Assembly: GCF_001644665.1 (NCBI RefSeq) | Contig: NZ_CP011393.1 | Location: forward strand, 1,997,853-2,061,852 | Direction of reading: 5' to 3' | Length of the DNA stretch: 64,000 nucleotides | From: Fervidobacterium pennivorans | GTDB taxonomy: Bacteria; Thermotogota; Thermotogae; Thermotogales; Fervidobacteriaceae | Part shown: one piece after another, positions 51,719 through 61,366 of the stretch | Numbering within the stretch: the first letter of the stretch is position 1 | How the letters are laid out: the number at the start of each line of letters is the position of its first letter | Notes under the pieces: generated by a model | What the model was told of the DNA's origin: nothing | The model's input: only the letters and a program-made list of their open reading frames with translations | The model's database searches: none | Position numbers and translations under genes: made by a program

Positions 51719-53514
51719 AGTACTTAGATATCCTTGAAACGAGGTTGGGTAGAAAAGCAACAAGAGAGGAAATAGAAGCGTTCACAGTGATGTGGAGTGA
51801 GCATTGCGGTTATTCTCATACAAAAGGTTACATAAGGCAATTGCCAAAAGTGGGAACTGGTGGTAACGCAGGAGTCGTACCACTTGATGATTACCATTTC
51901 TTAGCGTTCAAAGTTGAGAGCCACAACCATCCCAGTGCTATTGAACCTTTTAACGGAGCAGCAACAGGTGTAGGTGGAATTATACGAGATGTGCTCGCTA
52001 TGGGCGCCAGACCTACAGCAATACTTGATTCACTGCACATGGATAAAGTAATCGATGGGATTATCGAAGGAATTTCCGACTACGGTAATTCCATAGGCGT
52101 GCCTACCGTGGGTGGAGAGTTAAGGATTTCAGATTTTTACAAACACAACCCTCTTGTTAACGTAATGGCAGTTGGGGTTGGGAAAAACGAGCACCTAATA
52201 CCTTCAAAAGCTACAAAACCCGGTCAGGTTATCGTTATCTTCGGAGGTGCAACCGGAAGGGACGGTATCCACGGTGCTTCATTTGCTTCGGAAGATTTAA
52301 CAGGCGAAAAAGCTACGAAACTTTCCATCCAAGTGGGAGACCCATTTGCTGAAAAATTGCTTATCGAGGCTTTCCTGGAAATGGTTGAGAAAGGACTTGT
52401 CGAAGGAGCACAAGACCTTGGTGCAGGAGGAGTTCTATCCGCCACAAGCGAACTTGTCGCACGTAGTGGATTAGGTGCTATTGTGCACCTTGAAAAGGTT
52501 CCACTCCGTGAACCAGATATGCTGCCAATTGAAATTTTGATAAGCGAAAGCCAGGAACGGATGGCTGTAGTTACATCGCCAGAAAAAGCTGAAGAAGTTC
52601 TCAAAATAGCGAAAAAACACTTGCTCTTCGGAGCTGTCGTTGCTGAAGTTACAAATACCGGTAGATACGTGGTAAAATACCACGACCAAATCATCATAGA
52701 TGTGCCTGCAAAACTCCTCGAAGATTCCCCTGAAGAACCTATCCACGACTATACCCCATCACCGCTCAAAAAATTCAGATGGATAAGATTCAAAGACGTT
52801 GATGCACACAACGTGTTTGAAAGATACGACTATATGGTGGGAACAGACACTATACTACCACCTGGTTTCGGTCCAGCAGTGATGAGGGTGAAAAATTCCA
52901 TTGGATATTCATTGACAATACATAGTCGTGCCGATATAGGAACTCAGGACCCATACTGGGGAGCTTACATAACTGTTTTAGAGGCTATCAGAAAAACTCT
53001 GTCTGTTGGAGCAAATCCTGTTGCAATAACTGATGGTATAAACTACGCAGACCCTGATATTGAACCTCTTGGACTCGCAGGTCAAATGAAAGGTTTAAAA
53101 GATGCGTGCGAACAATTCAGCGTGCCTGTTGCTTCAGGTAATGCTTCACTTTACAATACCTATAAAAGGAAAGGAATCCCACCAACACTCGTCGTTGGTA
53201 TGGTTGGAAAAGTGGAAAACTTAAATATCCCTAAACCATCTAAAGGACCTGTCTACGCTGTTGGGTATCCTGATTTTTCAATTGCGCAAGAGAGAAAGTT
53301 ACAAGAAGAAATCGTAAGATTGGTAAAAAATGGGCATTTTGTTCTTTCAATGCACGACTATTCCAGAATTACAACATTTAAAACCGCTTTGGCAAAACTC
53401 GGACTGAATTTGAGAATTCAAATCCCAAGAACTGAGCCTGTGCACCAATTGATTATTGTTTTTGGCGAACCGAAGACAAACTTGCCTGTTCGAAAAATAG
53501 GATTTTGCTACTAA
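51715..53514 (+). CDS. purL: Phosphoribosylformylglycinamidine synthase subunit PurL (small type)
   Basis: 599 residues, the size of the small PurL used with PurS and PurQ. EHCGYSHTK near residue 33 (catalytic His region), KVESHNHPSAIEPFNGAATG for ATP/metal binding and a second AIRS-like half beginning near residue 380. It closes the pur run; purF, purM, purN, purH and purD are not in the window. A strong terminator follows within ~30 bases. Confidence 0.96.
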   Translation: MKYLDILETRLGRKATREEIEAFTVMWSEHCGYSHTKGYIRQLPKVGTGGNAGVVPLDDYHFLAFKVESHNHPSAIEPFNGAATGVGGIIRDVLAMGARPTAILDSLHMDKVIDGIIEGISDYGNSIGVPTVGGELRISDFYKHNPLVNVMAVGVGKNEHLIPSKATKPGQVIVIFGGATGRDGIHGASFASEDLTGEKATKLSIQVGDPFAEKLLIEAFLEMVEKGLVEGAQDLGAGGVLSATSELVARSGLGAIVHLEKVPLREPDMLPIEILISESQERMAVVTSPEKAEEVLKIAKKHLLFGAVVAEVTNTGRYVVKYHDQIIIDVPAKLLEDSPEEPIHDYTPSPLKKFRWIRFKDVDAHNVFERYDYMVGTDTILPPGFGPAVMRVKNSIGYSLTIHSRADIGTQDPYWGAYITVLEAIRKTLSVGANPVAITDGINYADPDIEPLGLAGQMKGLKDACEQFSVPVASGNASLYNTYKRKGIPPTLVVGMVGKVENLNIPKPSKGPVYAVGYPDFSIAQERKLQEEIVRLVKNGHFVLSMHDYSRITTFKTALAKLGLNLRIQIPRTEPVHQLIIVFGEPKTNLPVRKIGFCY

Positions 53515-53542
53515 TAACTTTTCATAAATTCTCTCAAGGTTC

Positions 53543-53565
53543 TGGCGCAAAGGCGCCATTTTTTT
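53543..53565 (+). terminator. Terminator of the uraA-pur operon
   Basis: Stem TGGCGC (53543-53548) with GCGCCA (53553-53558), loop AAAG, then a run of seven T. Confidence 0.85.
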
Positions 53566-53589
53566 ATTTGAGACAGACTAAAATTTGTT

Positions 53590-53619
53590 GGAACTTTTTT
53601 AGAAGTTCCGTTGTATAAT
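53590..53619 (+). promoter_or_regulatory. Promoter with inverted repeat before the coiled-coil gene
   Basis: TATAAT at 53614-53619. Directly upstream, GGAACTT (53590-53596) and AAGTTCC (53603-53609) form a perfect 7-base inverted repeat at the -35 position; it could be an operator or a remnant stem. No other -35 is convincing. Confidence 0.45.
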
Positions 53620-53674
53620 AATATCAAGTTTGAAGACCAAGCTTTTTCCAAATCTTCGAAAAGGGGGGATTTTG

Positions 53675-54604
53675 ATGAGAAAGTTAGTTACTGTTGTTGC
53701 GGTTTTCATACTAATAGCGTTCCTACAGCTTCCGATATTTGCCGAAACCAGTTCTGGGCATCAACACGAAGAAGGTGAAGAGTGTGCTTGTGAAGTCGCT
53801 GAGACAAAGGATATAACCATATCTGTAGAAGAATTGCAAACTACTGATGAGGAGCTCAGAGAACGGCTTTCAAATCTTGAAGAAATAACAAACATGCTGT
53901 ACGAATTGATTGGTAGTAAACTTAGCAGTGAAGATTTTGAGGCTTTTTCTTACGAATTGGAAAACAGGCTTGCTAATATTGAACAAGAGCTTCTGAATTT
54001 AAAGGCAACCGTAGAAACAGGACTTCCAGCTGTTCGTGATATGATTTACGAGCTCTCTTCAAACTTGGCTTCATTGGAGAACAGATTAACAGAATACATC
54101 AATCTTGCTGTCGCAGAAGCAAGTGAAGAATTAAAATCAAATATCTTGGAAGAAATCAACCAAAAAATTTCAGATATTGAAGTAACTCTCGATATCCATG
54201 ACTCGGACATCTTAAAACTCTACGATATAACCTCTACGTTAACCAACAAGATAGAAAAAATAGAAGCGTCCATACCCGACGTTTCTCCACTACAAGAATC
54301 TATAGAAACTATCTCTTTGAGAGTAGACTTGCACGATCAAGATATTGTAAATATATTCGATACCCTCAACACCAAAGCATCATTCGAAGATGTTGAGCAA
54401 ATGATTGTTCCTCTCAAAGAAGAAATGAACAATATCTCATCAGCTTTGCGATCCATTACCACTAAAGTCAACTCACAAGATATAGATATAATCAAATTAT
54501 ACAATTCTATCGCTCAACTCAGCGAAGAACTACAAAGATTGGCTGGTAGGTTGTCACTAATAGAAACAATAGTTCGGGAATTGTATCAAAAGTCAGGAAA
54601 ATAA
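53675..54604 (+). CDS. Secreted coiled-coil protein
   Basis: ~309 residues, start ATG 53675 behind AAGGGGGGAT. Signal peptide (~3-22, ending LPIFAETSS), then a His/Glu/Cys patch GHQHEEGEECAC that could bind metal. The rest is almost pure alpha-helix with heptad-like Leu/Ile spacing (~40-300) and three spaced copies of a motif: LDIHDSDILKLYD, VDLHDQDIVNIFD and VNSQDIDIIKLYN, each ~70-80 residues apart. This resembles rod-like spacer proteins of the Thermotogales sheath, but no SLH domain or C-terminal anchor is visible. Own promoter and terminator. Function unknown. Confidence 0.7.
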   Translation: MRKLVTVVAVFILIAFLQLPIFAETSSGHQHEEGEECACEVAETKDITISVEELQTTDEELRERLSNLEEITNMLYELIGSKLSSEDFEAFSYELENRLANIEQELLNLKATVETGLPAVRDMIYELSSNLASLENRLTEYINLAVAEASEELKSNILEEINQKISDIEVTLDIHDSDILKLYDITSTLTNKIEKIEASIPDVSPLQESIETISLRVDLHDQDIVNIFDTLNTKASFEDVEQMIVPLKEEMNNISSALRSITTKVNSQDIDIIKLYNSIAQLSEELQRLAGRLSLIETIVRELYQKSGK

Positions 54605-54625
54605 ATTAGCAAACAAAAAACCAAC

Positions 54626-54654
54626 AAAAGCCCGGGAAACCCCGGGCTTTTTTT
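54626..54654 (+). terminator. Intrinsic terminator after the coiled-coil gene
   Basis: Stem GCCCGGG (54630-54636) with CCCGGGC (54641-54647), loop AAAC, extended by AAAA/TTTT and followed by T tract. It may also act for the minus-strand tRNA. Confidence 0.85.
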
Positions 54655-54677
54655 AGCTTAAAAGTCTTCCTATCAAC

Positions 54678-54754
54678 TGGTCTGGGCGGTGGGACTTGAA
54701 CCCACGACCACCAGATCCCGATTCTGGCGTTCTAGCCATCTGAACTACGCCCAG
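54678..54754 (-). tRNA. tRNA-Pro (anticodon CGG)
   Basis: Read on the minus strand: acceptor CTGGGCG pairs with CGCCCAG (7 bp), D arm GTTC/GAAC, anticodon stem CCAGA/TCTGG with loop ATCGGGA (anticodon CGG), T arm GTGGG TTCAAGT CCCAC, discriminator A and encoded CCA (54680-54678). All four arms are complete. Confidence 0.95.
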
Positions 54755-54852
54755 ATTACAAAATCACCAAGAATCACCAAACCCAAACTTTATTTTATCA
54801 CATATAGTAGGATTTATCAAGTTTGTTTTCACAACCATACCTCAAAACATAT

Positions 54853-56567
54853 CTACCTTCTGTTGTTGATCTCCTCCCAGACGCGCTTTATCTCTTCGCT
54901 GTTTTCTCTAAGTATTTCTAACACCCTAGGGTCAAAGTGTTCAGGTTTTGTTCTGCCGTCACCTTCAAAAATAATTTTTAAAGCCTCCTCATGGGATAAG
55001 GCTTTTTTATACGGTCTTTCTGACCTCAACGCATCGTATATATCAGCAAGCGCCACAATCCTTGCTTCTATTGGTATCTCTTCTCCCTTCAGTCCTTTCA
55101 AATAACCGCTACCATCGTATTTTTCATGGTGATAAAGTGCTATATTTCGTGCTATTTCAAAATACTCGGAATCACCAAGAAGTTTACCAGCATACTCAAC
55201 ATGTTTTTTCATAATCTCAAATTCTTCATCGGTCAGCTTACCAGGTTTGTTGAGTATATCATTTGGAACTAGTATCTTTCCAATGTCATGGAGCGGAGCA
55301 AAAGCCCGGATTTTATTTATTTTTTCTGGCTCAAGACCTAACTTTTCCGCAAACCACGCCGACAATTTACCAACCCGTTCAATATGGTTACCGGTCGTCT
55401 CATCGTAACTTTCTGCAATAACAGATAGTTGGTGCGCAAATGACAAGTAAGACTCCTCTATCTCTCTTTCAAGTTCTAACAATTTGTTGAAGGAATTTTC
55501 CAAAGCTTTGTTCATTGCAAGCATTTCTTCAAATGAAGCAGCTATTTCCTGAGCGAGCTCGTTATATTCATTTGCAATTTCTTCTATCTCTTGGATATCA
55601 GTTTTTACAGGATAGGGGTTGTAAGTTTTATTTATGAGGAACTCTTTCATGGAGGATATCAATGGTCCAAATGGAGAAGTAACTGCTTCCGCTATCTTTT
55701 TGCTACCCTGTGCAACAAAGAATATGGCACCAAAATTGACAGCAAGTATTAATATGAGCGTCACCACAATGGGTGTCAGATAACGATTAATTGTGTATTC
55801 AACATAAAAGTATACAGGGGTAAATATGCTGTTTCTTCCAATATCTACAGTGAGTCTTCTAAATACGTAAACTTTGTGTAGACTCATTTTTTCCAAATAG
55901 TTACTGTCTGACGGCAACTTTTTAGTGAGAGGCTTTAGTCGTGTAATATACTCCTGCATTTTATCGTCTGGTATTTGTTTCAAGTCTTTGTCGACACTGT
56001 ATATTGCTTCGCCTTTCGAATCCAACACGATAAGCTTATTAGCTCCAAGGCTTGCCAGCATTTTCGCTATTTTGTCTAAAACCCCTTGGGCGTAGATTTT
56101 TGAAACTCTTGCCTCGAATATATCACCGTTGACAATCAGATAAATACTCTTTAGTATTCCGTACGACTTTAATTCATTGTATATGTAGTAACTGTAATTG
56201 TATTTTTTAACATCCTCCAAAGATAAAAACCTCGGAACATTGTCTACCTTGGAAAATCTTAATATTCCGAATTCCCCAACGTAAAGATCGTTTTTTAGCG
56301 CTTGTGAAAGAAGCGAATAAGGTAAACCCCTTTTAAACCCTCCAAATACATTTCAGTAATCCGAGATATAATCTCATCATCTTTCTTAAGCTCCGACAAT
56401 GTTTCTTCAACTCTGTTCTCATAAATACTCTGCTGGATATTACGGATATTCAACACAGAGACGTACATTATGTAAATCCCCGACACCATCACAACTACTG
56501 CTAACAATATCATTGTTACAATAAAAAGTTTTGTTACTTTTTTGCTAATGAGCTCACTTAACTTCAC
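54853..56567 (-). pseudogene. Membrane HD-GYP c-di-GMP phosphodiesterase, one frameshift
   Basis: Two frames make one receptor-like protein. The N-terminal piece (56567-56295) has a membrane helix (VTKLFIVTMILLAVVVMVSGIYIMY) and ends prematurely after MYLEGLKGVYLIR. Inserting one base in the AAAAGGGG run near 56330 continues as GLKRGLPYSLLSQAL and joins the second frame: sensor region, second membrane helix, HAMP-like segment, and an HD-GYP domain with His-Asp in FAPLHDIGKILVP, LYHHEKYDGSGYLKGLKGEEIP (GYL instead of GYP) and ALADIYDAL. Probably intact in the real genome. tRNA-Pro lies downstream. Confidence 0.8.
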
Positions 56568-56793
56568 TTACCTTCCATTCCCTTTCCACCCCTGTTTTGG
56601 ATAGTTTTAAGTATTCGTTTATAATTATATCACCTTTCCTATCCTCGGAAATGTCCTAAATAGAAAATTTCAGTTCAATAACTTCTATGATATGATATGT
56701 TTGTGAAGTTAACGTCTCTTTCTTGTGAAATCTTTTAAAAGCGATTGGACTTTTTGTTATCTGTTGCCAACTATCACTTTTGGAGGTCTGCGT

Positions 56794-58152
56794 ATGGAAA
56801 GAACAAAAGTTATGATTGTTGATGATTCCAAAACAGTCCATGCAGAACTTTCATCAATATTAAGCGAGCTCATTTGGAATGGTAAAGATTTAGATATTGA
56901 ACACACTTACGGATACGAGGAGTTCAAAAAAATCTTTGTCCCCGAAAAATACGCGCTTGTGATAACCGATTTAGTAATGGAGAGCGATGACGCGGGAATT
57001 AAAGTTATAAACCACATCAGACACACGTGCAATGATAAAAAAACGAGGATAATCTTGATGACTGCGAATCCTGAGAAAATTCCAACTGATTTGCTTACAA
57101 GAGACTACGATATAAATGCTTATATAGAGAAGGAAAGTCTTTCCCCATTTTCAACAAAACTCACAGTTTTGTCGCTTCTCAAAACTTACCAAGATATAAC
57201 GTCACTTGAACAAGCAATCGTTACCTTAGAAAATGTTGCAGCAAACGCTTCCGAAATGAGTCTTCCAGAGCTGCTTATAAATACCTTTCTCCAGGTGCGC
57301 ACGTTTTTGTGCTTAAAACTTCCGGATATTAAACTCACCGGAGAAATCTTCGTGAACAACGAGCGTATTTTCCCACCAAAGTTTATGAACAGCGAACATT
57401 TGGAATATAGATACGATTTTCACACAAAAGTTCAAAAGGACAATATTCTTTTTGTGGTCTATTCACCAAAACAACTGAACTCACTTGAAACATCATACAT
57501 AAGAAGCCTTTTGAAAAACCTTCAAACGTCCCTTATTTCCACAAAACGTTCAGATATTGAGGAAGAATTTGTTATCATGCTTTCTAAAGTTATTGAGGCA
57601 AGATCAGCAGACACCGGAGACCATGTGAATCGCGTTGCCGAACTATCTTGTTATTTGGCAGAATACCTCGGTTTTAGCTCCAGTGATGCAAAGTTAATCA
57701 AGAAAGCCTCAGCATTACACGACATTGGAAAAGTCGGAGTGCCTGATTACATATTAAACAAACCGGGGAAACTCGATGAGAAGGAATTTTCAATTATAAA
57801 AGAGCATACCTTAATCGGTTTCGAAATTCTTAGGAATTCTACGTTAAACATCTTTGAGATAGGTGCGGTCGTCGCTCTGGAACACCACGAAAGGTGGGAC
57901 GGAAGTGGCTATCCCTATGGCCTTCAAGGCGAGGAGATAGCAGTAGAAGCACGAATAGTTCAAGTCGCCGATGTTTTTGAAGCTTTAACACACGATAGGT
58001 GCTATCGTCCCGCCTGGTCCGTTGAAAAGGCAGTTGAATACATGAACGATATGAAAGGCAGGCAATTCGACCCAATGGTGATTGATGCGTTCAACAAACA
58101 CTTAAAAGACATGATTGCTATAGTGAAATCCAACTATAGCGAAGAAGTTTGA
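56794..58152 (+). CDS. Response regulator with HD-GYP output domain
   Basis: ~453 residues, start ATG 56794 behind TTGGAGGT. Receiver ~1-130: VDDSK, phospho-acceptor Asp in LVITDLVMES, Thr in ILMTANP and Lys in YIEKES. Linker ~145-285. HD-GYP domain ~290-445: RSADTGDHVNRVAEL, HDIGKVGVPDYILNKPGKL, LEHHERWDGSGYPYGLQGEEI and VADVFEALTHDRCYRP. A canonical c-di-GMP phosphodiesterase output. It is convergent with rluD, only 13 bases apart, and no terminator is obvious. Confidence 0.93.
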   Translation: MERTKVMIVDDSKTVHAELSSILSELIWNGKDLDIEHTYGYEEFKKIFVPEKYALVITDLVMESDDAGIKVINHIRHTCNDKKTRIILMTANPEKIPTDLLTRDYDINAYIEKESLSPFSTKLTVLSLLKTYQDITSLEQAIVTLENVAANASEMSLPELLINTFLQVRTFLCLKLPDIKLTGEIFVNNERIFPPKFMNSEHLEYRYDFHTKVQKDNILFVVYSPKQLNSLETSYIRSLLKNLQTSLISTKRSDIEEEFVIMLSKVIEARSADTGDHVNRVAELSCYLAEYLGFSSSDAKLIKKASALHDIGKVGVPDYILNKPGKLDEKEFSIIKEHTLIGFEILRNSTLNIFEIGAVVALEHHERWDGSGYPYGLQGEEIAVEARIVQVADVFEALTHDRCYRPAWSVEKAVEYMNDMKGRQFDPMVIDAFNKHLKDMIAIVKSNYSEEV

Positions 58153-58165
58153 GAATTTTCGAATC

Positions 58166-59200
58166 TTATGGTTTTGCCTCCAAGAAATCTTGGATGTTTT
58201 TTATCGCTCTGGCAAAATCTTCTGGTAGTCTTGCTATGAATTTTACACGTTCACCAGTTCTTGGATGGAAAAATGAAAGGCTGAGTGCATGGAGCATCTG
58301 TCTGTGAATATCAAATTTCTCATCTTCTTTAGCTTTTCCGTAAACTTCATCACCCATAAGTGGATGACCGATGTATTTCATATGAACCCTAATCTGGTGC
58401 GTTCTTCCAGTTTTGGGCCACGCAAAAACTAAGGAAGCCAAGTTCCCAAACTTTCTTATGACTTTGTAATGTGTGAGTGCTGGTTTGCCATATGTACTCT
58501 GAGTTACTGTCATCTTAACTCTGAGCACAGGATTTCTGGCGATGCTTACATCGATATCTCCTTCGTTTTTTTCAGGCACACCTTTAACTAAGCATACATA
58601 CAGTTTTTCTGTGACCCTGTCTTTGAACTGTTTAGTGAGCGATTGATGTGCTAAGTCATTCTTTGCAATTACCATCACACCACTTGTATCTTTATCAAGC
58701 CTATGGACAATACCAGGTCTCAGCACCCCGCCAACACCTTGTAAATCTTTACAATGATACAAGACTGCGTTGACAATGGTTCCCGAGGTGTGGGATGGAA
58801 TGGGGTGGGTTATTATTCCTGGTTGTTTGTTGATTACCAATATATCACGGTCTTCGTATATTATGTCCAGCGGTATGTTCTCAGGCAGGATTTCCGGAAT
58901 CTGGGGCTTCTGAGGTACCATCAAGGTAATTGTATCCCCAGACTTCACCTTGTAGCTCGGCTTCTTCAAAGTTCCATTCACCAGAACCTCGCCATTCTTT
59001 ATTGCTTTCTGGATGAATGTTCTTGAAATCCAGTCTGGAGTCTTTTCCATGACGAATTTGTCCAGGCGCCAGCCATCTTCCCTGTTCGTTACCTGTATAT
59101 CCATTTTTTCCAGTTGAGGAGTTGGTTGTTCTAATTCCTCCATCTCTTCTATCTCTTCCATCTCTTCCATATTCTCGAACTCTTCCATAAATTCCCTCAT
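58166..59200 (-). CDS. rluD: RluD-family 23S rRNA pseudouridine synthase
   Basis: Up to 344 residues. S4 domain ~37-95 (DGWRLDKFVMEK), catalytic domain with the Asp motif GIVHRLDKDTSGVMVIAKN, and WPKTGRTHQIRVHMKYIGHPLMGD. The first ~25 residues are a Glu/Met repeat (EEFENMEEMEEIEEMEELEQ) encoded by a GAAGAGATG-type repetitive tract, which is unusual; an internal start near residue 33 (MDIQVTN) would remove it. The first ATG has CGGAGGG upstream. Its 5' end overlaps the lspA frame by 320 bases. Confidence 0.9.
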   Translation of the reverse strand: MREFMEEFENMEEMEEIEEMEELEQPTPQLEKMDIQVTNREDGWRLDKFVMEKTPDWISRTFIQKAIKNGEVLVNGTLKKPSYKVKSGDTITLMVPQKPQIPEILPENIPLDIIYEDRDILVINKQPGIITHPIPSHTSGTIVNAVLYHCKDLQGVGGVLRPGIVHRLDKDTSGVMVIAKNDLAHQSLTKQFKDRVTEKLYVCLVKGVPEKNEGDIDVSIARNPVLRVKMTVTQSTYGKPALTHYKVIRKFGNLASLVFAWPKTGRTHQIRVHMKYIGHPLMGDEVYGKAKEDEKFDIHRQMLHALSLSFFHPRTGERVKFIARLPEDFARAIKNIQDFLEAKP

Positions 59201-59684
59201 ATATTCCTTTATTTTCCCTCCGGTTGTCTATATTTTCATCATTTTCTATTTGTTTCTTGGCTTTCGATTCAGCGATAAGCATTTGAATCATAATCCCTAT
59301 GCTACCAATGAAGATAAAGATGTCCGCAACGTTTATTATCGTCGGCCAGTAGTCGAACGTAAGGAAGTCAACAACATAACCGTATCTTATACGGTCAACC
59401 AAGTTTCCTAAGGCTCCACCAACGATGAAACCAATAAACATCTCTGTCAGCTTGCTAACTTTGAACAGCAAAGGCACCAAGGAAGTGATAACAATAATTA
59501 GCAAGGTGAGGTAAATAACCGCTTCTTTGACTCCTGGAAACAGTCCAAAAGCAATTCCCCTGTTAGTTGCATACGTAAAATGGAAGAATCCAAATAGGTT
59601 TTTTATCTCTCCAAAACGAAGGTATAACGTCGCTAAATGTTTTGTAATCTGGTCCAACGTTAGTGAAAGAACTATCCAGAACAT
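58881..59684 (-). CDS. lspA: Lipoprotein signal peptidase, with an improbable long tail
   Basis: The first ~150 residues are LspA: four membrane helices, YATNRGIAFGLFPG, catalytic Asp in GGALGNLVDRIRYGYVVDF and the second in INVADIFIFIGS. It removes signal peptides from lipidated prolipoproteins made by Lgt. The remaining ~110 residues are Gly/Arg/Asp-rich (REYGRDGRDRRDGG) and coincide with the 5' end of rluD in another frame, so they are probably a read-through artefact. A single-base indel near codon 150 would give a stop (TAG or TAA occurs at once in the other frames). The natural gene probably ends between 59200 and 59260. Confidence 0.9.
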   Translation of the reverse strand: MFWIVLSLTLDQITKHLATLYLRFGEIKNLFGFFHFTYATNRGIAFGLFPGVKEAVIYLTLLIIVITSLVPLLFKVSKLTEMFIGFIVGGALGNLVDRIRYGYVVDFLTFDYWPTIINVADIFIFIGSIGIMIQMLIAESKAKKQIENDENIDNRRENKGIYEGIYGRVREYGRDGRDRRDGGIRTTNSSTGKNGYTGNEQGRWLAPGQIRHGKDSRLDFKNIHPESNKEWRGSGEWNFEEAELQGEVWGYNYLDGTSEAPDSGNPA

Positions 59685-59705
59685 CTTATCATTCCTTATC
59701 AGTTT

Positions 59706-60560
59706 TTACTTGACCTTCTTATAGATAAACGGTGAAGCAACTTCTAATCCAAGGTTTCTGTAGTTGAATATTCTTTCCGTGTTTCCTACAAAGAGTAACC
59801 CACCAACGCGAAGACTTTCAGCGAACTTTTTGTAAAGTTGTTCTTTTGCTTCCATCTCAAAGTAAATAACAACATTGCGGCACAATATTAAGTCAAAGCC
59901 CTTTTCAAACGGGTCTTGCAGTAGGTTGTGCCTTTTAAACTGGACACGTGCTTTTACATTTGGCTTTACTATGTATTTTCCATCTCGAACGATGAAGTAT
60001 TTTTTGATGTATTCAGGTGGTGTGCTAGCCATTGAGCGCTGTTCATACTCACCTATCTGTGCTCTTGTGAGTACGCCAATATCTATGTCGGTAGCTAAAA
60101 TTTTAGCTGTTGGAGGCGCTTTGAGCTCTTCAAGTAGTATCGCTAACGAGTATGGCTCTTCTCCCGAAGAACACCCAGCACTCCAAGCTTTAAACCTTGG
60201 TCCACTTTCTTGGAGAAGTTGTGGAAGAAATACCTTTTTGAGCTCTTCCCATTTTTCTGGATTTCTGAAGAACTCTGTGACATTGATAGTGAGCTTATCT
60301 AAGAACTCATCACGCTTTTTGGTGTCTTTTGAAATAAGGTCTAAGTATTCTTTATAGCTTTTGCAATTGTATTTTCTTATAAGCATCTCTATGCGCCTTT
60401 TCATCCTTTCCGGTTTGTATCCGGAAAGGTCTAATCCCATAGTCTCTTTTATTTTTTCAACAAACCATTCGAATTGGTCCCAAGGAAGCTCTTGAATATC
60501 ACCAGATTGGAAATTCGAAATCCAAGCGAACTTCTTTTCCTTGAAGTCGTCCAACGACAT
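59706..60560 (-). CDS. cheR: Chemotaxis protein methyltransferase CheR
   Basis: ~284 residues, start ATG 60560 (MSLDDF), after GTGGGTGAT. N-terminal helical domain with [30 protein letters not shown], and the SAM-binding motif [16 protein letters not shown] (~140-155), followed by [11 protein letters not shown] and LCRNVVIYF. Methylates receptor Glu residues using SAM; the MCP at 25.4-27.1 kb is a likely substrate. Its start lies within the end of the upstream unknown gene (62-base overlap). lspA follows after 21 bases. Confidence 0.94.
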   Translation of the reverse strand: MSLDDFKEKKFAWISNFQSGDIQELPWDQFEWFVEKIKETMGLDLSGYKPERMKRRIEMLIRKYNCKSYKEYLDLISKDTKKRDEFLDKLTINVTEFFRNPEKWEELKKVFLPQLLQESGPRFKAWSAGCSSGEEPYSLAILLEELKAPPTAKILATDIDIGVLTRAQIGEYEQRSMASTPPEYIKKYFIVRDGKYIVKPNVKARVQFKRHNLLQDPFEKGFDLILCRNVVIYFEMEAKEQLYKKFAESLRVGGLLFVGNTERIFNYRNLGLEVASPFIYKKVK

Positions 60561-61312
60561 ATAAATCACCCACTTTCAAGGTAATTTTACCTGCAATAGT
60601 CTTCTGACCATCTATTTCATCGTTTATCAAATTGATTTCCAGATTATCGGCCTTGAGAGTGAAACCAAACTTTGATGAAAGGCTACCGTTTTCATAAAAA
60701 ACAAGTGTGTATACAATGAACGAGTTGTCACTCAGTAAAACTCCGAGTCCTGTCTTTTCACCAATAAACAAGTATGTTTTATTGCCAGCTCCTAAAGTAA
60801 TTCCATTTGGTGAATTTTCAAAAAAGATGTCCAAACCATACATTTTTGAACGTTAGGTTGGTACGTGACACATCACTGAGGATTGAAAAATAGTCGTTTT
60901 TGTGTATATACCCATTTGAGAAATAGCCTGTGTTAACCCATGTTGCATACCAACCCTTTTTAGCCGGATTGGCAAATGTTGTAAACGGAATGTCGATGTT
61001 TAAATCAGAATAGGTGACTCTGTAGGGGTCATTTATAAACTCAAAATACTCAAAGACATCAGCAAATTTGGGAGTGATTTTTATAAAACCTTGCTTCTGT
61101 GCGAGTTCAACATCGACTTTGAACTTGGTTTTGAATTTCCAAAATGAAAAATCATATCGGGTTGATAGTTTGTACGTAGTATCAAATGGAGAGACGCCAA
61201 AAAAGAGCGTCTCTCCCATTAAAAGTGTATTGATGGTGAGAATAAAAACAGTTGCGAGTAGCAGATGTATCCTAAAAGTTGGAGCTCTGTTCTCCAATGT
61301 TTTCAGCTCCAT
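60499..61312 (-). pseudogene. Secreted beta-rich protein of unknown function, one frameshift
   Basis: Two overlapping frames appear to be one gene. The first (from ATG 61312) has a signal or membrane helix (~14-32, LLLATVFILTINTLLMG), then beta-rich sequence to LSDVSRTNLTFK. The second continues MYGLDIFFENSPNGITLGAG to a stop at 60499. One extra A in the A5 run near 60845 explains the break. The C-terminal strand pattern ([16 protein letters not shown], then [10 protein letters not shown]) looks genuine although it overlaps cheR. Family not recognised. It lies 54 bases after yebC. Confidence 0.6.
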
Positions 61313-61366
61313 TCTCAAAATTTATACTTTCTGTCAATCAATACGAACATCGAGCTTCTCAACTAC

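Noticed and set aside
54689..55105. Plus-strand frame starting in the tRNA region
   Set aside because: MGLEPTTTRSRF is the well-known false translation of the complement of a tRNA gene.
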